A stretch of DNA of 64,000 nucleotides from Dyella silvatica (lineage in GTDB: Bacteria; Pseudomonadota; Gammaproteobacteria; Xanthomonadales; Rhodanobacteraceae), in contig NZ_JAPDPE010000007.1 in the NCBI RefSeq assembly GCF_026283955.1, positions 1-64,000 on the forward strand. The letters are read 5' to 3'. The first letter of the stretch is position 1. Each line of letters opens with the position of its first letter. Positions 38,753-45,915 of this stretch are shown piece after piece. The position numbers and the translations under genes are program-made. The notes under the pieces are model-generated. The model did not search any database, had not been told where the DNA came from, and worked only from the letters and a program-made list of their open reading frames with translations.

Positions 38753-40045
38753 TCAGGCACTAACTGGGCGCATCACTTCATCAAAACCCAGGTTCTGGAC
38801 AGTGGTCTTGGCGTGTTCTGCCACCCACTCTGCCACCTGATCTTCCATGACGCGATTTTGCAGCCCGGACATCAATTGGGGGTCACTGTTATAGAGTTCA
38901 ATGACTTTTTCCGGCTCTTCATAAGTCGAAGCAATCGCAGCCAGCTGTTCGGCAATGCGCTTACGGTCAATCGTCAACGACTGCTTACGCGCGATTTCAC
39001 CCATGAGAAGCCCGGCAATAACCCGTTTCCGCGCCATCGGCATGGCCGCTTCGATGAGCTGCGGCGGGGGCTGCTGCCCACGCGGCACGTTGCCAGCAGC
39101 AAGGTTTTGCGCCTCGGACTGCACCATCAGGTTAGGCACATCCAAGGTCAAATTGGATTCAGCCAGCTTCTCCGCCACTTCAGACTTCAACCGCGCCATC
39201 AGCGTAGCTTTCAGCTCGCGCTCCAAATTGGCGCGCACTTCTTTGCGAAAATCCTCCAGGTCGCCATCGGCAACACCGAATAGCTGGACAAACTCAGCGT
39301 CAACCGCCGGCAACTTCGGCTCTTGCACCTTGATGATCTTGAAGCTGACCTTGGCCGTCTGCCCAGCCAGGTGCTCGTTGCGGAAATCGGCTGGGAATGC
39401 AATATCGGCCTCATAAGCGTCGTCGGTCTTGTGACCGGTCAATGCTTCGTCCAGCGCCTTAAACAGATTGCCCGAACCCAACACGCTACCAGCGCGCTCC
39501 ATGCCCTCGGCCGGGAAACGGTAATCGCCAGCCGTCGCGGTGTATTCGAACATCACGAAATCACCTTCCGCCGAAGCACGATCAACCGCATCGAAACTGC
39601 GACGCTGCTGGCGCAGGGTTTCGATCATTTTGTCGATATCAGCGTCGGTCACTTCTGCTACCGGGCGGGTAATCTCCAGCGCGGCGACATCGACTTCCGG
39701 AAACTCCGGCAGCACTTCAAACGTCGCCGTGTAGGCAATTTCGCCATTCTCAGGGCGGCCCGTGGTATCGATCGACGGGTTGGCGATGGGACGCAGTTGC
39801 TCCTGCTCCACAGCTTCACGCAACGTGCTGCCAATCAAGTCCGACAACACCTCGCCGCGCACCTGAGCACCAAAGCGCTGCTGAATCACCGTGGTGGGCA
39901 CCTTGCCCGGGCGAAAGCCCTTAAGGCGAACGGTACGACCCATCTCCGCGATCCGCGCAGTCACCTGCGACTCAAATCGCTCTGCGGGAAACTTCACCGT
40001 GAGCTTGCGCTCAAGCTTGCCGACGTTCTCAACCGAAACCTGCAT
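38753..40045 (-). CDS. tig: Trigger factor
   Basis: Ribosome-bound chaperone and peptidyl-prolyl isomerase. ATG 40045 (AGGAG six bases upstream) gives 430 residues starting [15 protein letters not shown]. The ribosome-binding signature is [17 protein letters not shown], the FKBP-like domain is at about 150-240 ([12 protein letters not shown]), and a C-terminal helical domain follows. Its 5' side faces the tRNA-Leu fragment that marks the prophage edge. Confidence 0.96.
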   Translation of the reverse strand: MQVSVENVGKLERKLTVKFPAERFESQVTARIAEMGRTVRLKGFRPGKVPTTVIQQRFGAQVRGEVLSDLIGSTLREAVEQEQLRPIANPSIDTTGRPENGEIAYTATFEVLPEFPEVDVAALEITRPVAEVTDADIDKMIETLRQQRRSFDAVDRASAEGDFVMFEYTATAGDYRFPAEGMERAGSVLGSGNLFKALDEALTGHKTDDAYEADIAFPADFRNEHLAGQTAKVSFKIIKVQEPKLPAVDAEFVQLFGVADGDLEDFRKEVRANLERELKATLMARLKSEVAEKLAESNLTLDVPNLMVQSEAQNLAAGNVPRGQQPPPQLIEAAMPMARKRVIAGLLMGEIARKQSLTIDRKRIAEQLAAIASTYEEPEKVIELYNSDPQLMSGLQNRVMEDQVAEWVAEHAKTTVQNLGFDEVMRPVSA

Positions 40046-40132
40046 GACGTCTCCTGAAGTACCTGATAGCGCGTCCGTCACAGACGCCATGGCAGCCCTT
40101 GCCGCCCATAAAACAAAAACAAAGGAATCAAC

Positions 40133-40186
<54 letters not shown>

Positions 40187-40271
40187 CTTTCTGCGCCGAC
40201 CAAGAGGAACCCTTGCGTGGAACCGTTAATAGTAAGGTCTGGCACTGTTTCGCCGCAAGGGAGCCACGACA

Positions 40272-40323
40272 GGCACCACATCTCTGGTGCCACGGTGCCG
40301 GGGTGGTGCCGGGGCTGGGTGCC
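40272..40323. repeat. GGTGCC repeat cluster
   Basis: GGCACCA-CATCTC-TGGTGCC is a perfect 7-bp inverted repeat at 40272-40291. Three further GGTGCC copies follow on the plus strand at 40294, 40305 and 40318. The cluster is between the att scar and the phage promoter. It could be integrase arm sites, a repressor operator or part of the packaging/terminal region. Confidence 0.6.
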
Positions 40324-40330
40324 AGAGTGA

Positions 40331-40368
40331 ATAAAATGGCGAGCCTAGGGGGAACGATAGTTCCCTCC
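40331..40368 (+). promoter_or_regulatory. Candidate phage RNA polymerase promoter 1 with 5' hairpin
   Basis: ATAAAATGGCGAGCCTA then GGGGGA, matching the layout of T7-family promoters (17 bases upstream, G-rich start at 40348). 13 of 17 positions equal the site at 53778-53794. The transcript would begin with a hairpin GGGGGAAC-GATA-GTTCCCTCC (40348-40368). It may serve as a left-end (phiOL-like) promoter. Confidence 0.75.
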
Positions 40369-40417
40369 CTAAAGACTTCCTAAGGGCACCCCTAAGGAGT
40401 CCAAAGATTACAACCTG

Positions 40418-40455
40418 AACGCCCTGGTTCCTCACGGAGCTGGGGCGTTTTTATT
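40418..40455 (+). terminator. Terminator 1 upstream of the phage polymerase gene
   Basis: AACGCCC (40418-40424) pairs with GGGCGTT (40443-40449), followed by TTTTA. It lies 70 bases downstream of promoter 1. Confidence 0.65.
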
Positions 40456-40511
40456 TGGGGTCAGCCCTCCCCTTGCCCTGATCCCTACCTGAACAACCTG
40501 AACAAGCCACC

Positions 40512-40534
40512 AAAGCCCCGCAAGGGGCTTTTTT
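40512..40534 (+). terminator. Terminator 2 upstream of the phage polymerase gene
   Basis: AAAGCCCC-GCAA-GGGGCTTT followed by T to 40534, 18 bases before the polymerase ATG. A strong factor-independent terminator shape. Confidence 0.85.
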
Positions 40535-40552
40535 CGTTTCTGGAGACCCCGC

Positions 40553-42982
40553 ATGGATACCGTGCAACAAACCGAGCATGACCTCAGAGCTAGACAGGTA
40601 GCCCTAGAAGAAGAATCCCTGACCCTCGGGATTGATCGTTACAAGAAAGAACGAAACCGGCAGGATGAGGCTGATAGTGGCCCTGGCCGTCGCCTCCTTC
40701 GCGACACCATCCTCCCCGTCTCCCAAGCCATTGATGCCTTTGTAGCCGCTGCCCGCAACGGGAAGCCCGGAAAGAAGCACACATCTGTCCGTTGGGTTGA
40801 GGAGTTTCCATCCTCCGAACTGGCCTACCTCACGATTCGCCATTGCCTCAATGCGGTCTCCTCTGGAGAAACCCGCGTTCAGACCGTGGCAGAGGCCATC
40901 GCTACATCCGTCGAGGACTCAATTAACTACTCGCGCTTCCGCGAGGAATCCCCTGGTCTATATAAGCACCTCCAAAACGTCCTGAAGAAGAGCACCTCAG
41001 TACGCCACTCACGCAATGTAGTCTCGGCGGCTATGCGTCGCACAGCGCTTGAGACATTCAGCTTCCCGGACAACGACGGCCCGACCCTCGGCATGAAGCT
41101 GGTCGAACTGTTTATGACGTCAACGGGCCTTGCCTATCTCTATAACGATAGCTCCCACGGGAAGACCCGAGAGCGAGTACTCCTACGCGGGAGCGAGCAG
41201 ATCCTCACTTGGCTCGATAAAGCCCATGATGCGGCGGCCCATTTCGCGCCTGTTCGTCTACCCATGCTCGTAAGGCCCCGTCCCTGGGCAGCATCAAAGG
41301 GCGGCGGATATCTGACGGACGCTGGGGGCCTAGTTCCGCTCGTCCGCACGCGCAACAAGGCGTACCTGCGTGAACTGGACAACGCGGACATGCCCAATGT
41401 CTTTGAGGCCCTCAACGCGATCCAAGACACAGCCTGGAAGATCAACACGTCCGTCCTATCTGTCATGCGGGAAGCATGGGATGCAAACGGGAACATTGGC
41501 GGCCTACCCTCTCGTGAGCTTGAGCCTCTCCCTGGATTGCCTGTCGATTCCGAACTCATGGATGCCTGGAAAGAAGAGCACCCGACTGAGTTCAAGGACT
41601 GGAAGCGAAAACGGGCCGAGGTGTGGGAAGCGAATGCACGTGGTGTGTCACAGCGCAAGGCGGCGTCCGACAAGATTGGGCTCGCGAGCCGCTTTGCCTC
41701 GGAGTCGGCGATTTACTTCCCTCACTCTCTGGATTTCCGTGGCCGTGTCTATCCGGTTCCCGGCATCCTGAATCCACAAGGCGACGATCAGACAAAATCA
41801 TTATTAACGTTTGCTGAAGGCAAGCCGCTGGGTAAGGACGGAGCCAGATGGCTTGCCATTCACCTCGCCAACGTCTTCGGGGTCGATAAGGTTCCGTTTG
41901 CTGAACGCGTCAAATGGGTACATGACAATGAGGAGGCGATCCTCGACTCAGCTCTAGATCCGCTCGACGGCCACCGCTTCTGGACCACAGCGGACTCCCC
42001 CTGGTCGGCTTTGGCTGCCTGTTTTGAGTGGGCTGGATACCGCCTTGAGGGCGAAAGCTATATCTCGCACCTCCCCATCGCGCTCGATGGTTCGTGCAAC
42101 GGTCTCCAAAACTTCTCCGCGATGCTTCGAGACCCCATCGGCGGAGCAGCGACCAACCTAGTACCACGCGAGAAGCCTGCCGATATCTATACGCAGGTCA
42201 TGAACGTGGCCGCAGCCCGCGTAAAGAAGGAGGCCGAAAGCGGTAATCCGTTCGCTACCGTTTGGGACGGGAGGCTCAATAGAGACCTAGTGAAGCGACC
42301 AGTGATGACGCTTCCATACGGTGTCACGAAGGCTGGAATGAGAAACCAGATCGTCGAGCAGATGAAGAAACAGGGCCAGGATGACTCTTGGGAGTCCGCG
42401 CAGTACCTAGCCGACATCCTGTGGGATTGCATCGGTCAGGTCGTGATTGCGGCACGGGAGGCTATGGATTGGCTGAAAGCCGCAGCAAAAGTTGCAGCGC
42501 AGGGTGACATGCCTGTGAGCTGGACAACCCCGGCGGGGTTCCCCGTCCTTCAAGAGTATCGAGAAAGCCTTGGAAAACGAGTCAGAGTCGTGGTTTCCGG
42601 GCGTTCGATGAGTTTAGTGGCGAGCGTAGAAGGAACAAAACTCGACAGTCGCAGGCAGGCATTGGGCATCTCCCCAAACTTCGTTCATTCATGTGATGCC
42701 TCTCACATGATGCTCACCGTTTCCACCGCGCTGGAGAACGGAATCAGCAGCTTCGCAATGATCCATGATTCCTATGGCACCCACGCTTCTGAAACGAGCC
42801 TGCTTGCGGCATCCCTCAGGGCCTCCTTCGTTGAGCAGTACACACGCGAAGTCCTCACGGATTTTCGGGATGAACTTGCAGAACAACTTCCACCAGAGAT
42901 CGCAGCACAGCTCCCCCCGCTGCCACCATGCGGCGACTTGGACATCAACCTCGTCGTGCAGTCTGCGTATTTCTTTGCCTAA
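40553..42982 (+). CDS. Phage single-subunit (T7-like) RNA polymerase
   Basis: Transcribes phage genes from its own promoters. The 809-residue protein is slightly shorter than T7 gp1 (883). The palm catalytic Asp is in LDGSCNGLQNFSAMLRD; the fingers Lys and Tyr are in VKRPVMTLPYG; the second catalytic Asp is in FAMIHDSYGTH. The C-terminus ends ...SAYFFA, like the T7 FAFA foot. The promoter-recognition (specificity) loop maps to about residues 680-710, RVRVVVSGRSMSLVASVEG. GGAG precedes the ATG by about seven bases. It is the first prophage gene, behind two terminators. Confidence 0.97.
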   Translation: MDTVQQTEHDLRARQVALEEESLTLGIDRYKKERNRQDEADSGPGRRLLRDTILPVSQAIDAFVAAARNGKPGKKHTSVRWVEEFPSSELAYLTIRHCLNAVSSGETRVQTVAEAIATSVEDSINYSRFREESPGLYKHLQNVLKKSTSVRHSRNVVSAAMRRTALETFSFPDNDGPTLGMKLVELFMTSTGLAYLYNDSSHGKTRERVLLRGSEQILTWLDKAHDAAAHFAPVRLPMLVRPRPWAASKGGGYLTDAGGLVPLVRTRNKAYLRELDNADMPNVFEALNAIQDTAWKINTSVLSVMREAWDANGNIGGLPSRELEPLPGLPVDSELMDAWKEEHPTEFKDWKRKRAEVWEANARGVSQRKAASDKIGLASRFASESAIYFPHSLDFRGRVYPVPGILNPQGDDQTKSLLTFAEGKPLGKDGARWLAIHLANVFGVDKVPFAERVKWVHDNEEAILDSALDPLDGHRFWTTADSPWSALAACFEWAGYRLEGESYISHLPIALDGSCNGLQNFSAMLRDPIGGAATNLVPREKPADIYTQVMNVAAARVKKEAESGNPFATVWDGRLNRDLVKRPVMTLPYGVTKAGMRNQIVEQMKKQGQDDSWESAQYLADILWDCIGQVVIAAREAMDWLKAAAKVAAQGDMPVSWTTPAGFPVLQEYRESLGKRVRVVVSGRSMSLVASVEGTKLDSRRQALGISPNFVHSCDASHMMLTVSTALENGISSFAMIHDSYGTHASETSLLAASLRASFVEQYTREVLTDFRDELAEQLPPEIAAQLPPLPPCGDLDINLVVQSAYFFA
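42612..42634 (+). promoter_or_regulatory. Candidate phage promoter inside the polymerase gene
   Basis: GTTTAGTGGCGAGCGTA then GAAGGA, with start at 42629. It shares 14 of 17 positions with the 53778 site. It sits in the codons for the polymerase specificity loop and would serve the early genes that follow. No 5' hairpin is formed here. Confidence 0.55.
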
Positions 42983-43016
42983 TTACTTGATTCCTTTTGA
43001 TAGTTGAGTAGACGAC

Positions 43017-43157
43017 ATGAGAATTCAATATAACTCCGCCCTCGACACCCACACCGCAGTTGATCGCTACGGAGTGGTCCTCGCGATCTATGACCCTGAT
43101 ATCCACGGAACCCTCGCAAATTTCCGCGCTACATCCCGCGATCTAGTGAAGGGTTGA
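43017..43157 (+). CDS. Small early phage protein (46 aa)
   Basis: ATG 43017 to TGA 43157: begins MRIQYNSALDTHTAVD, ends FRATSRDLVKG. Not recognised. It is the first open frame after the polymerase and lies tightly before the next gene (4-base gap). No strong ribosome site is seen, so confidence is limited. Confidence 0.5.
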   Translation: MRIQYNSALDTHTAVDRYGVVLAIYDPDIHGTLANFRATSRDLVKG

Positions 43158-43161
43158 GCAC

Positions 43162-43317
43162 ATGTTCATTTGGACTACCCACGGCGTGATCGGCCTCGTG
43201 CTTCTCGCGCTTGCCACCCTCGCCTTCCTCGTTGCCTGCCTCATCGCTCTTGTAGCGAAAGCTAATGCCGCGATTCGGCGCCAATTCAAAAAGCTCTGGA
43301 GCCGACTGCATGGCTAA
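43162..43317 (+). CDS. Small membrane protein (51 aa)
   Basis: One membrane segment (VIGLVLLALATLAFLVACLIALVA split over residues 9-32) followed by a strongly basic tail RRQFKKLWSRLHG. Size and topology resemble small phage membrane proteins, including one-TM holins such as T7 gp17.5, but the early position makes a lysis role unproven. It overlaps the next gene by eight bases. Confidence 0.6.
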   Translation: MFIWTTHGVIGLVLLALATLAFLVACLIALVAKANAAIRRQFKKLWSRLHG

Positions 43318-43456
43318 GAAACGCACAGTCCGCCCTTACTACACAAAGGCCATGCAGCGACTTGAACAGGTCGCTCGCCAAGAGCCCAACATCAAACATG
43401 CACAGGCCGCCCTCGAAGTGATTGAAGACGTCCGCCGAGAACGTATGAGTGCCTGA
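43310..43456 (+). CDS. Small basic phage protein (48 aa)
   Basis: ATG 43310, beginning MAKKRTVRPYYTKAMQRLEQ; helical and basic. It overlaps the preceding and following genes (8 bases each). Function unknown. Confidence 0.6.
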   Translation: MAKKRTVRPYYTKAMQRLEQVARQEPNIKHAQAALEVIEDVRRERMSA

Positions 43457-43727
43457 TATCGGCCAGCAGATCGGCTTCCGTCACCCGGTGGACGCCGCTA
43501 CTGGTGCATTCCAAGTCATCAACGCTCTGCAAGACCTCCCTCCAGCCGATCAAGTCATCGCACTGACGGCGGCCTTCTACCTCGTCACAGATGCACTCAA
43601 TGTCGATCGATCCCAAGCGTTGCACACGTTGTGGAGGATGGACTGTGACTGCGCCTATGCCGACGAGGACACATTCAACGTAGTCCGTGATTACGCACGT
43701 GGCGAAATCGAAAGGAAGTTCTTGTGA
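43449..43727 (+). CDS. Phage protein of unknown function (92 aa)
   Basis: GTG start at 43449 inside the end of the previous gene. The sequence includes AFQVINALQDLPPADQVIALTAAFYLVTDALN, an amphipathic helical stretch, and an acidic C-terminal half with DCDCAYADEDTFN. It resembles hypothetical early proteins of T7-like phages, and no function can be named. Confidence 0.65.
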   Translation: MPDIGQQIGFRHPVDAATGAFQVINALQDLPPADQVIALTAAFYLVTDALNVDRSQALHTLWRMDCDCAYADEDTFNVVRDYARGEIERKFL

Positions 43728-43885
43728 CCCCCACGTCCCTCCTCCGGGACGCCTATCGAGAGCTTGATGAAACCGGCTCTCTGTCCCGCAACACCCACTA
43801 TGCCCTCACGTTCGCCGGATTCGATTCGGCAGTGATCGAGGTCGCCGATAACGCAAGCAAGGAACCTGAAGACATCTATGAGTAA
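43724..43885 (+). CDS. Small acidic phage protein (53 aa)
   Basis: GTGA-overlap start at 43724, end TAA at 43885 overlapping the SSB start by eight bases. It reads LLRDAYRELDETGSLSRNTHY... and ends EPEDIYE. Unrecognised. Confidence 0.55.
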   Translation: MTPTSLLRDAYRELDETGSLSRNTHYALTFAGFDSAVIEVADNASKEPEDIYE

Positions 43886-44567
43886 ACCGAAGAAGCTCCC
43901 GCCGCTCAACACTCCACGCGGCGTGGCCGTCTTCCCGGCACTGAATGTGCCAGACACCAAGTTCAAACCCGAAGGTGAGTACACGGCTCGCCTCGCCTTC
44001 GACCCGAATGCCGCCGATGTGCAGGCCCTTGTTACCGAACTAGAGCGTCGGCGCGACCTCGCTTGGGACGAGCATCTCCAGACCCTCGACGCCGGTAAGC
44101 GCAAACAGTTCGAGAAGGTCTACTCCAAGGCTCCGGTATTCACCGAAGAAGTAGATAAAGAAGGTGATGAAACTGGCCGCATCACGATCAACTTCAAGAT
44201 GAAGGCCAGCGGCACCAACAAGAAGACCGGCAAGCCTTGGACACAGAGGCCGACCATCCTCGATGCACGTGGTGCAAAGATGGCAAACCCACCGGATATC
44301 TTTGGCGGCTCAGTGTTGCGCATTGGCTTCGAAACATCCGACGGTCCTGTCCCCTCGGCAAAGAAGTTCTACATCTCGTGTCGCCTGTTGGCCGTCAAGG
44401 TGTTGGAACTGGTCAGCCGGGGTGGTTACAGCGCAGACGCGTTGGGCCTGGGCGACGAAGAAGAAGGCTACGAAGCCGACGAATCCGAGCTGAGTTCGAC
44501 AATGCAGCAGTCCGAGGCAGCATCGGATGAAAGCGATGCGGCTGACGCAGGGAACGACGATTTCTGA
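43878..44567 (+). CDS. Single-stranded DNA-binding protein (T7 gp2.5-like)
   Basis: A 229-residue protein with an OB-fold type core (FPALNVPDTKFKPEGEYTARLAF, FKMKASGTNKKTGKPWTQRPTI, LRIGFETSDGPVPSAKKFYISCRLLAVKVLEL) and a long acidic tail ending DAGNDDF. The terminal aromatic after acids is the hallmark of gp2.5-type SSBs that contact polymerase and helicase. It lies just before the RusA-like nuclease at the head of the replication module. Confidence 0.88.
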   Translation: MSKPKKLPPLNTPRGVAVFPALNVPDTKFKPEGEYTARLAFDPNAADVQALVTELERRRDLAWDEHLQTLDAGKRKQFEKVYSKAPVFTEEVDKEGDETGRITINFKMKASGTNKKTGKPWTQRPTILDARGAKMANPPDIFGGSVLRIGFETSDGPVPSAKKFYISCRLLAVKVLELVSRGGYSADALGLGDEEEGYEADESELSSTMQQSEAASDESDAADAGNDDF

Positions 44568-44994
44568 TCCCGCCTTATCGGGACTGATCGAACGGGCGAA
44601 GGGGGCGGCACATGTCGCCTCCCTCGTCTTCCCTTTTGAACCTGTACCCGCATCTCGTCCGCGCGTGACGCGCTGGGGCGTCTTCTACGCGAAGACCTAC
44701 CGAACCTGGAAACAGCTCGCCGAGAAACACTGCGCTCCTGGCACCCTCAACATGACGAAGACAACGCCGCTGTTTGTCGTTGTTGAGTCCATCTTTACCA
44801 AAGCTCGTACCTCCAAGCTCACCTTCCCGACGCCCGATGTAGACAACACCGCAAAGGGACCACTCGACGTCATTACCAAAGCCTCCGGCTACTGGCACGA
44901 CGATAAGCAAGTGACATGGCTCGTGACGGGCAAGCGCTTCGCAGTAAAAGGCGAAGACGCGCGCACCGAAATTCATATCTACACACTCCCTTGA
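44527..44994 (+). CDS. RusA-family Holliday junction resolvase
   Basis: A 155-residue nuclease. Conserved features: FEPVPASRPRVTRWGVFY near the N-terminus and the catalytic cluster PDVDNTAKGPLDVI ... WHDDKQV. T7 uses the unrelated endonuclease I (gp3) at this position to debranch DNA for packaging, so RusA probably replaces it here. It overlaps the SSB tail by about 41 bases; an ATG three codons later is the alternative start. Confidence 0.9.
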   Translation: MKAMRLTQGTTISDPALSGLIERAKGAAHVASLVFPFEPVPASRPRVTRWGVFYAKTYRTWKQLAEKHCAPGTLNMTKTTPLFVVVESIFTKARTSKLTFPTPDVDNTAKGPLDVITKASGYWHDDKQVTWLVTGKRFAVKGEDARTEIHIYTLP

Positions 44995-45383
44995 AGCTAA
45001 AACCACTCACCGCAGTGGACCGGCTCTATGTGACGTGCTCCATGACCCGCGACAGCGAGGACATCGGGGCCGTTGAGTTGGCCGCTGCGCATCGTCGCCA
45101 GGGTTACTCTCAGATCGGTGTCCACTATGTCATCCGCCGCAACGGCGTGGTTGAAACAGGACGCCCGACCAGTCTCCCTGGCGCCATGTCGCACGACATG
45201 AATCACCGCGCCATCCAGGTCTGCCTCATCGGCGGCCTCACCGATCTTTTAGAGCCCTACGGCTCTTTCACTGCTGCCCAGCTCGAAGCCCTGCGGGACG
45301 TACACGAGTCGCTGGAGATCGCAGGGAGTGACGTGCTGGCGATTCACTACGGCCCTGAAGCCCCCCTCAAGACCATCCGATAG
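44991..45383 (+). CDS. T7-lysozyme (gp3.5) homologue lacking catalytic residues
   Basis: TTGA-overlap start; 130 residues. The amidase fold aligns along its length with T7 lysozyme, which both cuts peptidoglycan and inhibits T7 RNA polymerase: LYVTCSMTRDS, QIGVHYVIRRNGVVETGR, HRAIQVCLIGGL. The zinc ligand His17 of T7 is Thr15 here, the catalytic Tyr46 is Val44, and the C-terminal zinc Cys130 and its Lys128 context are absent (the protein ends HYGPEAPLKTIR). Only the His122 equivalent (His119) remains. Enzyme activity is therefore unlikely; polymerase regulation is the probable retained role. Confidence 0.85.
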   Translation: MKLKPLTAVDRLYVTCSMTRDSEDIGAVELAAAHRRQGYSQIGVHYVIRRNGVVETGRPTSLPGAMSHDMNHRAIQVCLIGGLTDLLEPYGSFTAAQLEALRDVHESLEIAGSDVLAIHYGPEAPLKTIR

Positions 45384-45391
45384 GAGCACCT

Positions 45392-45745
45392 ATGAAGCTG
45401 TCCCGACAAGCGCGCACCGTGCGCGATCACCTGGCCGCAGAGAAACACATCACCTCATGGCAAGCCGAGGGTGTCTACCGCATCCGCCGCCTCGCCTCTC
45501 GCATTGATGAACTTGTTGCGGACGGCTTCGAGGTTCTCAAGGAAGAACAACAGGACGCGACCGGCCAGCGCTACATCCGCTACGCCTTCAGCGAACGCCA
45601 GCGTGTTGCCGATGTCCCGCTGCATCCCAAACGTATCCGAGAACCCCGCGTGAGCTTCGCTCTCATCCGCAACGTGATGGACGAGATGGAGTTCGAGCAG
45701 GAAGACATCAAAGAACTGATTGCCACCCTCAAGGAGAAAGCATGA
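45392..45745 (+). CDS. Phage helix-turn-helix protein
   Basis: A 117-residue protein whose N-terminal part (RTVRDHLAAEKHITSWQAEGVYRI split, RRLASRIDELVADGF) matches small winged HTH domains (HTH_39 type) common in phages. The C-terminal half is acidic and helical. A GGAG ribosome site precedes the ATG. It could be a DNA-binding regulator, but no partner is evident. Confidence 0.75.
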   Translation: MKLSRQARTVRDHLAAEKHITSWQAEGVYRIRRLASRIDELVADGFEVLKEEQQDATGQRYIRYAFSERQRVADVPLHPKRIREPRVSFALIRNVMDEMEFEQEDIKELIATLKEKA

Positions 45746-45915
45746 CCCAAACCGTGAACACCGCTATGCGCGAAGCCTTCGCGACCGTATCCGTTGCGAA
45801 AGGTCAGAAGATCGAAGGCTCCGCAGAACTGATCCTGTCGGCACTCAAACGCAAGGTCGGCGTGACCAAGCGACAGACCATGTGGTCCGTGCAGCGTGGA
45901 AAGAATCGAGTCTGA
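45742..45915 (+). CDS. Small basic phage protein (57 aa)
   Basis: ATGA overlap with the HTH gene. It begins MTQTVNTAMREAFATVSVAKG and ends WSVQRGKNRV. Unrecognised. Its last 20 bases overlap the primase gene. Confidence 0.6.
   Translation: MTQTVNTAMREAFATVSVAKGQKIEGSAELILSALKRKVGVTKRQTMWSVQRGKNRV

Larger units (their letters stand above)
40187..40552 (+). other. Prophage left-end control region
   Basis: 366 bases between the tRNA scar and the RNA polymerase gene without a convincing gene. It holds GGTGCC repeats (40272-40323), a phage-type promoter (40331-40347) with a 5' hairpin, two terminators (40418-40455, 40512-40534) and three copies of ACCTGAAC (40413, 40484, 40492 approximately). 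A 69-codon minus-strand frame here looks spurious. Confidence 0.7.

Noticed and set aside
40226-40435. 69-codon minus-strand frame between the att scar and the phage polymerase, which could have been a repressor
   Set aside because: The sequence is Pro/Arg-rich without a domain, runs through the repeat cluster, promoter and hairpin, and has no convincing ribosome site.
43162-43317. Calling the one-TM early protein a holin
   Set aside because: Topology fits, but its position after the polymerase and the lack of a neighbouring endolysin do not support the assignment.
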